From Chloroflexota bacterium (GTDB lineage Bacteria; Chloroflexota; Dehalococcoidia; SM23-28-2; RBG-16-64-32): a stretch of DNA of 8,351 nt. Positions 1 to 4,603 of the stretch are shown here, one piece after another (position 1 is the first letter of the stretch; every line of letters starts with the position of its first letter). The translations under genes and the position numbers were made by a program. The notes beneath the pieces are model-generated. The model had not been told where the DNA came from, ran no database searches, and worked only from the letters and a program-made list of their open reading frames with translations. The stretch spans positions 1-8,351 of the forward strand of contig VBJT01000012.1 in assembly GCA_005880075.1 (NCBI GenBank), given 5' to 3'.

Positions 1-282
1 TACCTAAACGCCTGCCGCATCGTATACCTGATTGACGAGGCAGGGGCCGTCGAGACGTACGGTTTCGCTTACGGCACTCTGCCGGACCACGCCGAAAAAG
101 GCGAAGAACGCTTCACCGTCCTATGGGACCATGCCGATGATTCCGTGCGTTACGAGCAGTTCGCTTTTTCACGACCCAATCACCTGCTAACCAGCCTCAA
201 CTACCCGCTCGCTCGTACGGTCCAGAAGCGCTTCGCGCGCGATGCACTCGCTGCCATGGCTCGCACCGTCGTACGAAGCTGA
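1..282 (+). CDS. DUF1990 family protein, C-terminal part (5' end outside window)
   Basis: The frame is open from the left edge and ends at TGA 280-282, giving 93 C-terminal residues. The visible part begins YLNACRIVYLIDE and continues with ETYGFAYGTLPDHAEKGEE, FAFSRPN and a basic tail (VQKRFARDALAAMAR). The pattern 'N.CRVVY..DE....GFAYGTLP.H.E.GEE.F' with a later 'FSRP' matches the C-terminal half of DUF1990 (YndJ-like, UPF0548) proteins as I know them. The biochemical role of that family is not established. The stop codon shares one base with the ATG of the next gene (TGATG), so the two are almost certainly co-transcribed and translationally coupled. The start, promoter and N-terminal half cannot be judged here. 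Family assignment is by recall of the motif pattern. Confidence 0.8.
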   Translation, partial: YLNACRIVYLIDEAGAVETYGFAYGTLPDHAEKGEERFTVLWDHADDSVRYEQFAFSRPNHLLTSLNYPLARTVQKRFARDALAAMARTVVRS

Positions 283-827
283 TGAGCGTCGAGATCATCT
301 TCGAGTTCCACTCGACCAGCACCGACAACGAAGCGGGCGTCGCCTCGGGCTGGAACGACCCGCCGCTCTCCGGCAGAGGCTGCGAGCTAGCGAAGGAGCT
401 CGGCAAGCGCCGGCAAGGCGAGCGCGTCGACGCCGTCTTCTGCTCCGACCTCCGGCGCGCCATCGAGACCGCAGAGATCGCGTTCGGTGAGCGCATCCCC
501 TTCCATCCCGACAAGCGCCTTCGCGAATACGACTACGGGACGATGACTGAAGCACCGGTGGAGCAGATCCACGCCGAGCGCCCGGTCCGCGTTGATACGC
601 CATTTCCCGAAGGTGAAAGCCTGCGGGATGTCAGCGAGCGCGTCCGCGATTTCCTCGCTGACGTCCCGCGCGATTGGGACGGCAAGCGAATCCTTATCGT
701 GGGGCACGGCGCGACAAAGCTCGCGCTGGATCACCTGCTGGGTGGAATGACGCTAGATGATGCCGCGAGCCAGGCCTTCACGTGGCAGCCGATTCCGCCT
801 AGCTGGCGCTATACTCTGGACAGTTGA
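282..827 (+). CDS. Variant histidine phosphatase family protein
   Basis: The 181-residue protein has the phosphoglycerate-mutase-like fold signature but an altered first motif. Where the family has LxRHGET it reads EFHSTSTDNE: the nucleophile His10 is kept, the preceding Arg is Phe9 and the following Gly is Ser11. The other active-site elements are present: SDLRRAIETA with Arg59, LREYDYG with Glu82, and VGHGA with His142. The length is normal for a single-domain member. It is probably a cytoplasmic phosphatase of unknown substrate; I recall a subfamily with a similar H-x-T-x-x-D-N-E segment, so the change is likely inherited rather than decay. ATG 282 is chosen because it overlaps the upstream TGA by one base; no good Shine-Dalgarno sequence precedes it, which fits coupling to the DUF1990 gene. 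Confidence 0.88.
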   Translation: MSVEIIFEFHSTSTDNEAGVASGWNDPPLSGRGCELAKELGKRRQGERVDAVFCSDLRRAIETAEIAFGERIPFHPDKRLREYDYGTMTEAPVEQIHAERPVRVDTPFPEGESLRDVSERVRDFLADVPRDWDGKRILIVGHGATKLALDHLLGGMTLDDAASQAFTWQPIPPSWRYTLDS

Positions 828-830
828 CTG

Positions 831-846
831 GTAGGGGCGACCCTAC
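831..846. repeat. GNRA-loop hairpin between convergent genes
   Basis: GTAGGG (831-836), loop GCGA, CCCTAC (841-846) form a perfect 6-bp stem closed by a GNRA tetraloop. An alternative pairing uses GGGCG (834-838) with CGCCC (852-856). It lies four bases after the phosphatase stop, between two convergent genes. There is no T-run on either side, so it is not a classical intrinsic terminator. The string GTAGGGGCGACCC resembles dispersed palindromic elements I recall from Chloroflexota-type genomes; that link is from memory. It may serve as a weak bidirectional end signal. Confidence 0.5.
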
Positions 847-871
847 GCGGACGCCCTCGCCTCGCGGACCG

Positions 872-1195
872 CTAGAGCCCGTCCTCTCCCTCGTCACCAC
901 CCTGCCGTCGTCGACGCATCACCGTAAGCGCCGCCGCGCCGACCGCTGCGCTCGCCGCAGCGCCGAGCAGCAAGCGCCGGCCACGCCGCCGCTTTTTTCC
1001 CGCCTCCCACTTGATCTCGAACTCGAGCTCCGCCTTGCCGTTCTCCGCCTCGCTCTCGATCTCCAGGACCACGGGCTCGTCGAGCTTGACTTCGTACCCG
1101 TTGACGCGCGCAGCCCCCTCGCTCTTCAGCTGCTGCACCCTGTCAGTGATCTCATCGAGCGCCTCAGATAGGCGCATCTCACGCTTGACCTTCAT
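872..1195 (-). CDS. Amphi-Trp domain protein with C-terminal membrane anchor
   Basis: The 107-residue protein begins MKVKREMRLSEALDEI and has the layout of amphi-Trp domain proteins. An N-terminal charged strand leads into a helix (about 9-26) with a leucine-rich face. Short strands follow (VNGYEVKLDEPVVLEIESE), then an alternating acidic/hydrophobic strand ending ELEFEIKW (57-63) with the typical terminal Trp. After this comes an addition: a basic cluster (KKRRRGRR, 67-74), a hydrophobic small-residue segment (LLLGAAASAAVGAAALTVM, 75-93), four arginines and an acidic tail. This looks like a single C-terminal membrane anchor. The family has no established function. The start is well supported: AAGGAGGC (1201-1208) sits a few bases upstream of ATG 1193-1195. 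It converges on the phosphatase gene and is transcribed away from the aldolase end. Confidence 0.82.
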   Translation of the reverse strand: MKVKREMRLSEALDEITDRVQQLKSEGAARVNGYEVKLDEPVVLEIESEAENGKAELEFEIKWEAGKKRRRGRRLLLGAAASAAVGAAALTVMRRRRQGGDEGEDGL

Positions 1196-1200
1196 GCAGA

Positions 1201-1230
1201 GCCTCCTTCTTTTACTCGCCTCCGATTATC
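1201..1230 (-). promoter_or_regulatory. RBS and probable -10 box of the amphi-Trp gene
   Basis: On the minus strand a strong Shine-Dalgarno AAGGAGGC (1201-1208) precedes ATG 1195. About 17 bases further upstream is GATAAT (1225-1230), five of six matches to a -10 box. No convincing -35 box lies at the right distance. The -10 sits inside ATAATCGGAGGCGA (1216-1229), which is nearly identical to the sequence in front of the aldolase gene. Confidence 0.5.
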
Positions 1231-1284
1231 GGGCTACAAACCACTCGTCACAGCTTAGTAGTGTTGCATCGACGTGGCAATCAC

Positions 1285-2073
1285 TCAGACAGAGACCCCA
1301 GCCTCATCCTTGCCCGCCCCTCGCACCACCTTCAAGTCCGCCGCCGCCGAGCGCGCCAGCGACCCTGCGTCGTCGCACATCTCCACCATGAGAAAGCCCT
1401 GCTCGAGCCGTTTGCGCGCCGTCACGACGTTCCCCGCGTGCGCCCCCGGCGCCACGTCGTGCCGCTTGCATGCGTCGAGCACGCGCTGGACCGCCTCGAC
1501 GAACGCAGGTTCATCATGATCAGATGCCGCCGGCAGCCCAAGCGAGAGGCTGAGGTCGGCCGGGCCGATATATGCCGAATCGACACCCGGCACGGCGAGA
1601 ATTTCGTCCAGGTTCTCGACGGACTCCTTCGTCTCGACTTGCACGATGCAGAGCACTTCCTTGTCAGCCCGCGTGATGTAGTCCCGCCCGCCGTAGAGCG
1701 CCGCCCGAATCGGGCCGTGGCTGCGGATGCCTCGGGGCGGGTACCGGCACGCAGACACCGCCGCTTCCGCCTCGGCCGCCGTGTTCACGATCGGGATGAT
1801 GACCCCATAAGCGCCGGCGTCCAGCGCCTTCATGATGGTCCCCGGCTCGTTCCAGGGTACGCGCACAATCGGTACCGTTTCTGTCGTGGAGATCGCCTGA
1901 AGCATTGTCACAGCGATCTGATAGTCGATAACGCCGTGCTGCATGTCCACGCAGAGCCAGTCGAACCCAGAGTGCGCCATAAGCTCTGCCGAGAAGCTCG
2001 AGGGCACCGTCAGCCATCCGCCGAGCGCCGCCTGCCCGGCCTCCCACATGCGCTTCACGCGGTTCTCCCGCAT
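1285..2073 (-). CDS. HpcH/HpaI family class II aldolase
   Basis: The 262-residue protein (start taken as ATG 2073) matches metal-dependent HpcH/HpaI aldolases, which reversibly cleave or condense 2-keto acids with pyruvate and an aldehyde. Visible signatures: GGWLTVPSSFSAELMAHSGFDW near the N terminus; VDMQHGVID with Asp43 and the probable base His46; VRVPWNEP with Arg71; DAGAYGVIIPIVNTAAEA; PPRGIRS; VQVETKE with metal ligand Glu147; and YIGPADLSLSLG with metal ligand Asp173. Length is normal for HpaI/RhmA/GarL-type enzymes. Sequence alone does not decide between 4-hydroxy-2-oxoheptanedioate, ketodeoxyrhamnonate or ketodeoxyglucarate aldolase. An upstream GTG at 2100 is in frame, but a TATAAT box lies between it and ATG 2073, which argues for the shorter protein. 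No catabolic pathway genes adjoin it. Confidence 0.9.
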   Translation of the reverse strand: MRENRVKRMWEAGQAALGGWLTVPSSFSAELMAHSGFDWLCVDMQHGVIDYQIAVTMLQAISTTETVPIVRVPWNEPGTIMKALDAGAYGVIIPIVNTAAEAEAAVSACRYPPRGIRSHGPIRAALYGGRDYITRADKEVLCIVQVETKESVENLDEILAVPGVDSAYIGPADLSLSLGLPAASDHDEPAFVEAVQRVLDACKRHDVAPGAHAGNVVTARKRLEQGFLMVEMCDDAGSLARSAAADLKVVRGAGKDEAGVSV

Positions 2074-2074
2074 A

Positions 2075-2089
2075 TCGCCGCCGATTATA
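2075..2089 (-). promoter_or_regulatory. Perfect -10 box close to the aldolase start (likely leaderless)
   Basis: The minus strand reads TATAAT (2084-2089), then CGGCGGCGAT, then ATG 2073. A transcript starting the usual 6-8 bases after the -10 box would begin at or within a few bases of the ATG, leaving no room for a normal Shine-Dalgarno sequence. I see no convincing -35 box. It shares ATAATCGG(A/C)GGCGA with the region upstream of the amphi-Trp gene. Confidence 0.55.
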
Positions 2090-2188
2090 CGACGCCACAC
2101 CCGAGGGCCTTCATTTAGGAGTTCAGGGCTGTTTCCGAGATTACGCCTCCGAAGGCAAAGCGTTTAGGCCGAATGCTTCCCGGCGGTG

Positions 2189-2776
2189 TCAATCGATGTC
2201 GTCACCTGGACTCTTCGCTCCCTCGGGCGCCATCTTCTCGAGCTGCTCTCCCGTTTTGCGCAGCACATCGCGCACGCGCTCCACCTGCGCGGTGTCGCCT
2301 CTCGCCGCCGCCCGGAACGCTCCTCGCGCGATCCGCATGAGCGGCCCCATCACCTCGGTCCCGCCGGGACTAAACGCGTCCCGCCAGTCATCCCAGGCCG
2401 ACGCCCGGCTCCAGATGCGCTCCACCCCGGGCGCTTCCTCCTTGAGTGCGTTCCGCCCTTCGTTGGTAATGTGATAGACGCGCTTACCGTCCTTGCCCGT
2501 CTCCATACGCACCAGTCCCTCGTCCTCCAACTGCTGGAGATTCGGGTAGACAGTCCCGGCGCTCGCCTGGTACATGCCGCCGGAGCGCGCTTCCATCTCT
2601 TTCATCAGCTCATAGCCGTGCATAGGCCGCTCCGCCAGCAATGAGAGCAGCGCCAGACGGACCTCGCCCGACTCGAAGAAGCGCCGCCGCCAGCCCCACG
2701 GCTCGCTCCGGTGCCCTTGGGGCTCGAAGCCGAACCAGGTACGCCAGCGGCTGCCCCCCGGCCCCCGCCTACGCAT
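2189..2776 (-). CDS. PadR family transcriptional regulator
   Basis: The 195-residue protein has an Arg/Gly/Trp-rich N-terminal extension (1-35). The PadR winged helix follows (about 38-110): VRLALLSLLAERPMHGYELMKEME, then SAGTVYPNLQQLEDEGLVR, then the wing KRVYHITNEGRNAL. The C-terminal part (about 115-185) is helical and charged, consistent with the dimerisation region of this family. It should act as a cytoplasmic DNA-binding dimer, usually a repressor of a membrane or transport function. ATG 2776 overlaps the TAG of the upstream small ORF by eight bases (ATGCGTAG), suggesting coupled translation; its own Shine-Dalgarno is weak. Regulation is probably autorepression through the palindrome at 2895-2914. 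A later start near residue 35 would remove only the extension, and such extensions are common in PadR proteins. Confidence 0.92.
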   Translation of the reverse strand: MRRRGPGGSRWRTWFGFEPQGHRSEPWGWRRRFFESGEVRLALLSLLAERPMHGYELMKEMEARSGGMYQASAGTVYPNLQQLEDEGLVRMETGKDGKRVYHITNEGRNALKEEAPGVERIWSRASAWDDWRDAFSPGGTEVMGPLMRIARGAFRAAARGDTAQVERVRDVLRKTGEQLEKMAPEGAKSPGDDID

Positions 2777-2873
2777 CGGCGTCCACGCACAGCTCCCCGC
2801 GCGCCGTCCTCATCCGCTGCCGGAACAGCGTGAAGACAATGAGCAGTCCAAGCCCAATCACGAACCAATCCAT
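2769..2873 (-). CDS. Small single-pass membrane protein (34 aa), coupled to PadR
   Basis: A 34-residue ORF begins MDWFVIGLGLLIVFTLFRQR and ends at TAG 2769-2771. Residues 3-17 form one strongly hydrophobic helix, followed by a basic stretch (RQRMRTARGE), giving a predicted N-out/C-in membrane peptide. Support for it being real: GGGAGG (2881-2886) lies exactly seven bases before the ATG; it is the first ORF behind a good promoter with a palindromic operator; and its stop overlaps the PadR start by eight bases. PadR regulons often include membrane proteins. I do not recognise a family and assign no function. It could alternatively be a translated leader whose main purpose is to deliver ribosomes to the PadR start. 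Confidence 0.6.
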   Translation of the reverse strand: MDWFVIGLGLLIVFTLFRQRMRTARGELCVDADA

Positions 2874-2894
2874 CACGCTTCCTCCCGCCGAACT

Positions 2895-2934
2895 TCTTAC
2901 AATGTATCGTAAGATATATCGGATTAGTTGTAAA
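2895..2934 (-). promoter_or_regulatory. PadR promoter with overlapping palindromic operator
   Basis: On the minus strand a -35 box TTTACA (2929-2934) is separated by 17 bases from a -10 box TACGAT (2906-2911). A palindrome with six-base arms, TCTTAC (2895-2900) and GTAAGA (2909-2914), spaced by eight bases, covers the -10. Adjacent CGATATAT and CGATACAT form a direct repeat 12 bases apart in the same segment. This AT-rich operator, in GC-rich surroundings and over the -10 of a PadR gene, is what an autorepressed PadR promoter is expected to look like. The binding itself is inferred. Confidence 0.7.
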
Positions 2935-2946
2935 CCCTCGGCACAC

Positions 2947-2971
2947 CGAATTTTTGCGAAACAAACATTCG
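2947..2971. repeat. AT-rich imperfect inverted repeat upstream of the PadR promoter
   Basis: CGAATTTTTG (2947-2956) and CAAACATTCG (2962-2971) pair over nine of ten positions around a five-base centre (CGAAA). It lies 13 bases upstream of the PadR -35 box and downstream of the secreted-protein gene. It could be a second regulatory site or part of the end signal of the secreted-protein transcript. Confidence 0.45.
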
Positions 2972-2989
2972 TCCCGTCAGCAAATGAAC

Positions 2990-3013
2990 GAGGCCCGCCG
3001 GATGGCGGGCCTC
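2990..3013 (-). terminator. Strong hairpin after the secreted-protein gene
   Basis: GAGGCCCGCC (2990-2999), loop GGAT, GGCGGGCCTC (3004-3013) form a perfect 10-bp GC-rich stem 26 bases after the stop of the minus-strand gene at 3040. The following minus-strand bases (GTTCATTTGC) are only moderately T-rich, so termination may be inefficient or helped by another factor. The hairpin separates the secreted-protein transcript from the PadR promoter. Confidence 0.7.
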
Positions 3014-3039
3014 TCGAGCCACTACTGCATGTTGTTGCG

Positions 3040-3702
3040 TTACGACGTCGCGGTCGGCAAAGTTTCCTTCTCGCCGTCGCGCCAGCGACGACACGGCGCC
3101 GCGTCCGAGCCTCCCTTGAACTGTACGATCTCGTCGATCTTCCCCTGGGTCGCGGTGTACGCGCGGTCCGCCTGCTGCTGGGTGATAGTGCCGTCCGCGA
3201 CCTTCGCGTCCAGCTTCGCCTTCACCGACTGAAGCAGAGCCGCCTTGAAGTCCTCCGCGCTCATCCCCTTGGACTGCGCGATTTCCGCTAGGCTCTGCCC
3301 GGAGCGGATCGCCGAGACGATATCCGCGCGTTCCATGTGCAGGACGTCCGCCGCTGCGCCGATCACCAGCTTCGCCCCCCGGCAGACCCCGGCTCCGTCC
3401 TTGCCGTGCCTCAATCTGAGAACTGAGAGCGGCCCGTATTCGCCTACCCGCGCCTTCAGCTTCGCCGCCTCGTCCGTCGTCAGCTTCCCGTTCGCGACTG
3501 CCTCGTCGATTAGGTCGAACTGCGCGTTCGACATCGCCGTAGTCAGCTCCTCGGTGCTGATCCCCAGCTTCTCCGCCGTCTTGGCGATGAAGCTGTCGCC
3601 CGGGCGGTCGCTCCCGCCTCCCTGCGCGAGCGCGCCGTGGGCCGCCAGGATCGCTACCCCGAGCACAAACGCCCCGACCATTACTGCCAAAAGCCCCTTC
3701 AC
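3040..3702 (-). CDS. Secreted protein with duplicated helical module, divergent from a two-component system
   Basis: The protein (220 residues from GTG 3702) starts with a signal peptide: MKG, a long hydrophobic core (LLAVMVGAFVLGVAILAAHG) and a likely cleavage after ALA at about residue 26. The mature part repeats one helical layout. The first copy (about 38-86) reads FIAKTAEKLGISTEEL ... LIDEAVANGKLTTDEAAKLKARV. The second (about 137-185) reads LAEIAQSKGMSAEDFKAAL ... KLDAKVADGTITQQQADRAYTAT. The second copy resembles DUF2680-type exported proteins as I recall them. Two cysteines (near 107 and 204) could form a disulfide. The in-frame TTG at 3708 lies only two bases from GGAG; GTG 3702 is eight bases from GAGGAG and is preferred. 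Function is unknown. It shares its upstream region with the response regulator and is probably controlled by it. Confidence 0.85.
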   Translation of the reverse strand: MKGLLAVMVGAFVLGVAILAAHGALAQGGGSDRPGDSFIAKTAEKLGISTEELTTAMSNAQFDLIDEAVANGKLTTDEAAKLKARVGEYGPLSVLRLRHGKDGAGVCRGAKLVIGAAADVLHMERADIVSAIRSGQSLAEIAQSKGMSAEDFKAALLQSVKAKLDAKVADGTITQQQADRAYTATQGKIDEIVQFKGGSDAAPCRRWRDGEKETLPTATS

Positions 3703-3747
3703 TTGCAAATCTCCTCTCTCTCGTTGAAATCTACGTCTCTTCGACGC

Positions 3748-3800
3748 GTTATGTCACATGCTAGGCACCCACCCTTAAAGCTCCATTAAGCCAGCGTTAG
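3748..3800 (-). promoter_or_regulatory. Predicted promoter and 11-base-spaced repeats of the secreted-protein gene
   Basis: Three related boxes start at 3775 (TTAAAG), 3786 (TTAAGC) and 3797 (TTAGAA), exactly 11 bases apart as read on the plus strand. On the minus strand a weak -10 CATAAC (3748-3753) follows, and the corresponding -35 position (3771-3776) has no consensus and abuts the repeats. This is the geometry of a promoter activated by an OmpR/PhoB-class regulator, which binds head-to-tail to 11-base direct repeats. The regulator and its site are inferred. Confidence 0.5.
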
Positions 3801-3854
3801 AATTCCTTCATCCACTTCGACTGTCGGCGGGCCCGCCACGGAATAAGTCGCCCA

Positions 3855-3906
3855 CTAAAGACGCTCCTTCCCCCTTTTAACGTTCCTTTAATCTTCATCG
3901 TCTAAA
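3855..3906 (+). promoter_or_regulatory. Predicted autoregulated promoter of the response-regulator operon
   Basis: TTAA cores at 3877 and 3888 lie in TTTTAAC and TTTAATC, 11 bases apart; a weaker CTAAAG at 3855 is in register two periods upstream. The pair covers the expected -35 region of a -10 candidate TCTAAA (3901-3906), which would start transcription near 3913. The pattern resembles PhoB/PhoP-type boxes, so the operon is probably controlled by its own response regulator. Confidence 0.5.
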
Positions 3907-3933
3907 CTGACAACTGATCACTGATCACCGACC
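3906..3933 (+). repeat. Four heptamer repeats ending exactly at the response-regulator ATG
   Basis: The 28 bases before ATG 3934 are four consecutive heptamers: ACTGACA, ACTGATC, ACTGATC and ACCGACC. They contain no Shine-Dalgarno sequence. With the predicted -10 at 3901-3906 they make up the whole 5' leader. The perfect copies create TGATCA palindromes. Such short tandem repeats can change copy number by slippage. Confidence 0.75.
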
Positions 3934-4602
3934 ATGTATGTCCTTGTTGTCGAAGACGAACGCCGCCTCGCCCAGATCGTCCGCCGCGTCCTTGAAGAGG
4001 AAGGCCACACCGTAGACCTCGCCCACGACGGCGAGGAAGGCATCGCGATGGCCTCAGATGGCTCTCACGACGTCATCCTCCTCGATATCCTTCTTCCCGA
4101 GATTGACGGTATTGAAGTCTGCAAAACGCTGCGCCGCAACCGTGTCGATACCCCCGTCCTGCTCCTCACCGCCCTGGGCGACGTTGACGACCGCGTGCGC
4201 GGTCTCGACGCGGGCGCCGACGATTATCTCGCGAAGCCGTTCGCCTTCCAAGAGCTGCTCGCCCGCATCCGCGCGCTTGGTCGCCGAAAGGTGCAGGCCC
4301 GCGAGCCAACTCAGCTCGAGGTCGATGGGCTGATGCTGGACCTCCGCCGCCGCCGCGCAGAGCGCGACGGCCGGATCATCGAGCTTAGTCCAAAGGAATT
4401 CAGCCTTCTCGAATTCCTCATGCGCAACCAGGGCCGCGTCGTCACCCGCATGCAGATCCTCGACCATATCTGGGGCTACGACTACGCCACGGACTCCAAC
4501 CTTGTGGACGTGTACATGGCGTATCTTCGCCGTAAGGTGGACAGCGACGCCCCCAGCCTGATCCGCACTGTCCGCGGCGTCGGCTACGCCCTCGGAGAGT
4601 AG
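3934..4602 (+). CDS. OmpR/PhoB-family response regulator
   Basis: The 222-residue protein has both expected domains. The receiver (1-118) has the acidic pair Glu7-Asp8 (VVEDE), the phosphoacceptor Asp51 in ILLDILLPEIDG, switch Thr79 (LLLTA) and Lys101 in AKPF. The winged-helix effector (about 128-222) shows LSPKEFSLLEFLMRNQGRVVTR, the recognition region ILDHIWGYDYATDSNLVDVYMAYLRRKVD, and the closing wing IRTVRGVGYAL. It is a cytoplasmic activator or repressor phosphorylated by the kinase encoded one base downstream. All phosphorylation residues are present. No Shine-Dalgarno precedes the ATG; the leader is a heptamer repeat. The neighbouring direct repeats suggest it controls itself and the divergent secreted protein. 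The stimulus cannot be read from the sequence. Confidence 0.95.
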   Translation: MYVLVVEDERRLAQIVRRVLEEEGHTVDLAHDGEEGIAMASDGSHDVILLDILLPEIDGIEVCKTLRRNRVDTPVLLLTALGDVDDRVRGLDAGADDYLAKPFAFQELLARIRALGRRKVQAREPTQLEVDGLMLDLRRRRAERDGRIIELSPKEFSLLEFLMRNQGRVVTRMQILDHIWGYDYATDSNLVDVYMAYLRRKVDSDAPSLIRTVRGVGYALGE

Positions 4603-4603
4603 C

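Noticed and set aside
1261..2118. Long plus-strand ORF (285 residues) opposite the aldolase
   Set aside because: It is Arg/His-rich, matches no family I know, and lies antisense to a gene with clear catalytic motifs; it is a high-GC shadow frame.
2145..2156. GCCTCCGAAGGC hairpin as a PadR terminator
   Set aside because: The stem is only four bases and no T-run follows.
2605..2964. Minus-strand ORF of 119 residues upstream of PadR
   Set aside because: It starts upstream of the predicted promoter, is in a different frame from PadR and becomes Gly/Arg/Ala low-complexity; the 34-residue ORF with its own RBS explains the region better.
2641..3291. Plus-strand ORF of 216 residues across the PadR promoter
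   Set aside because: It runs through the PadR promoter and two hairpins, has no family-like motifs and changes character along its length, as shadow frames do.
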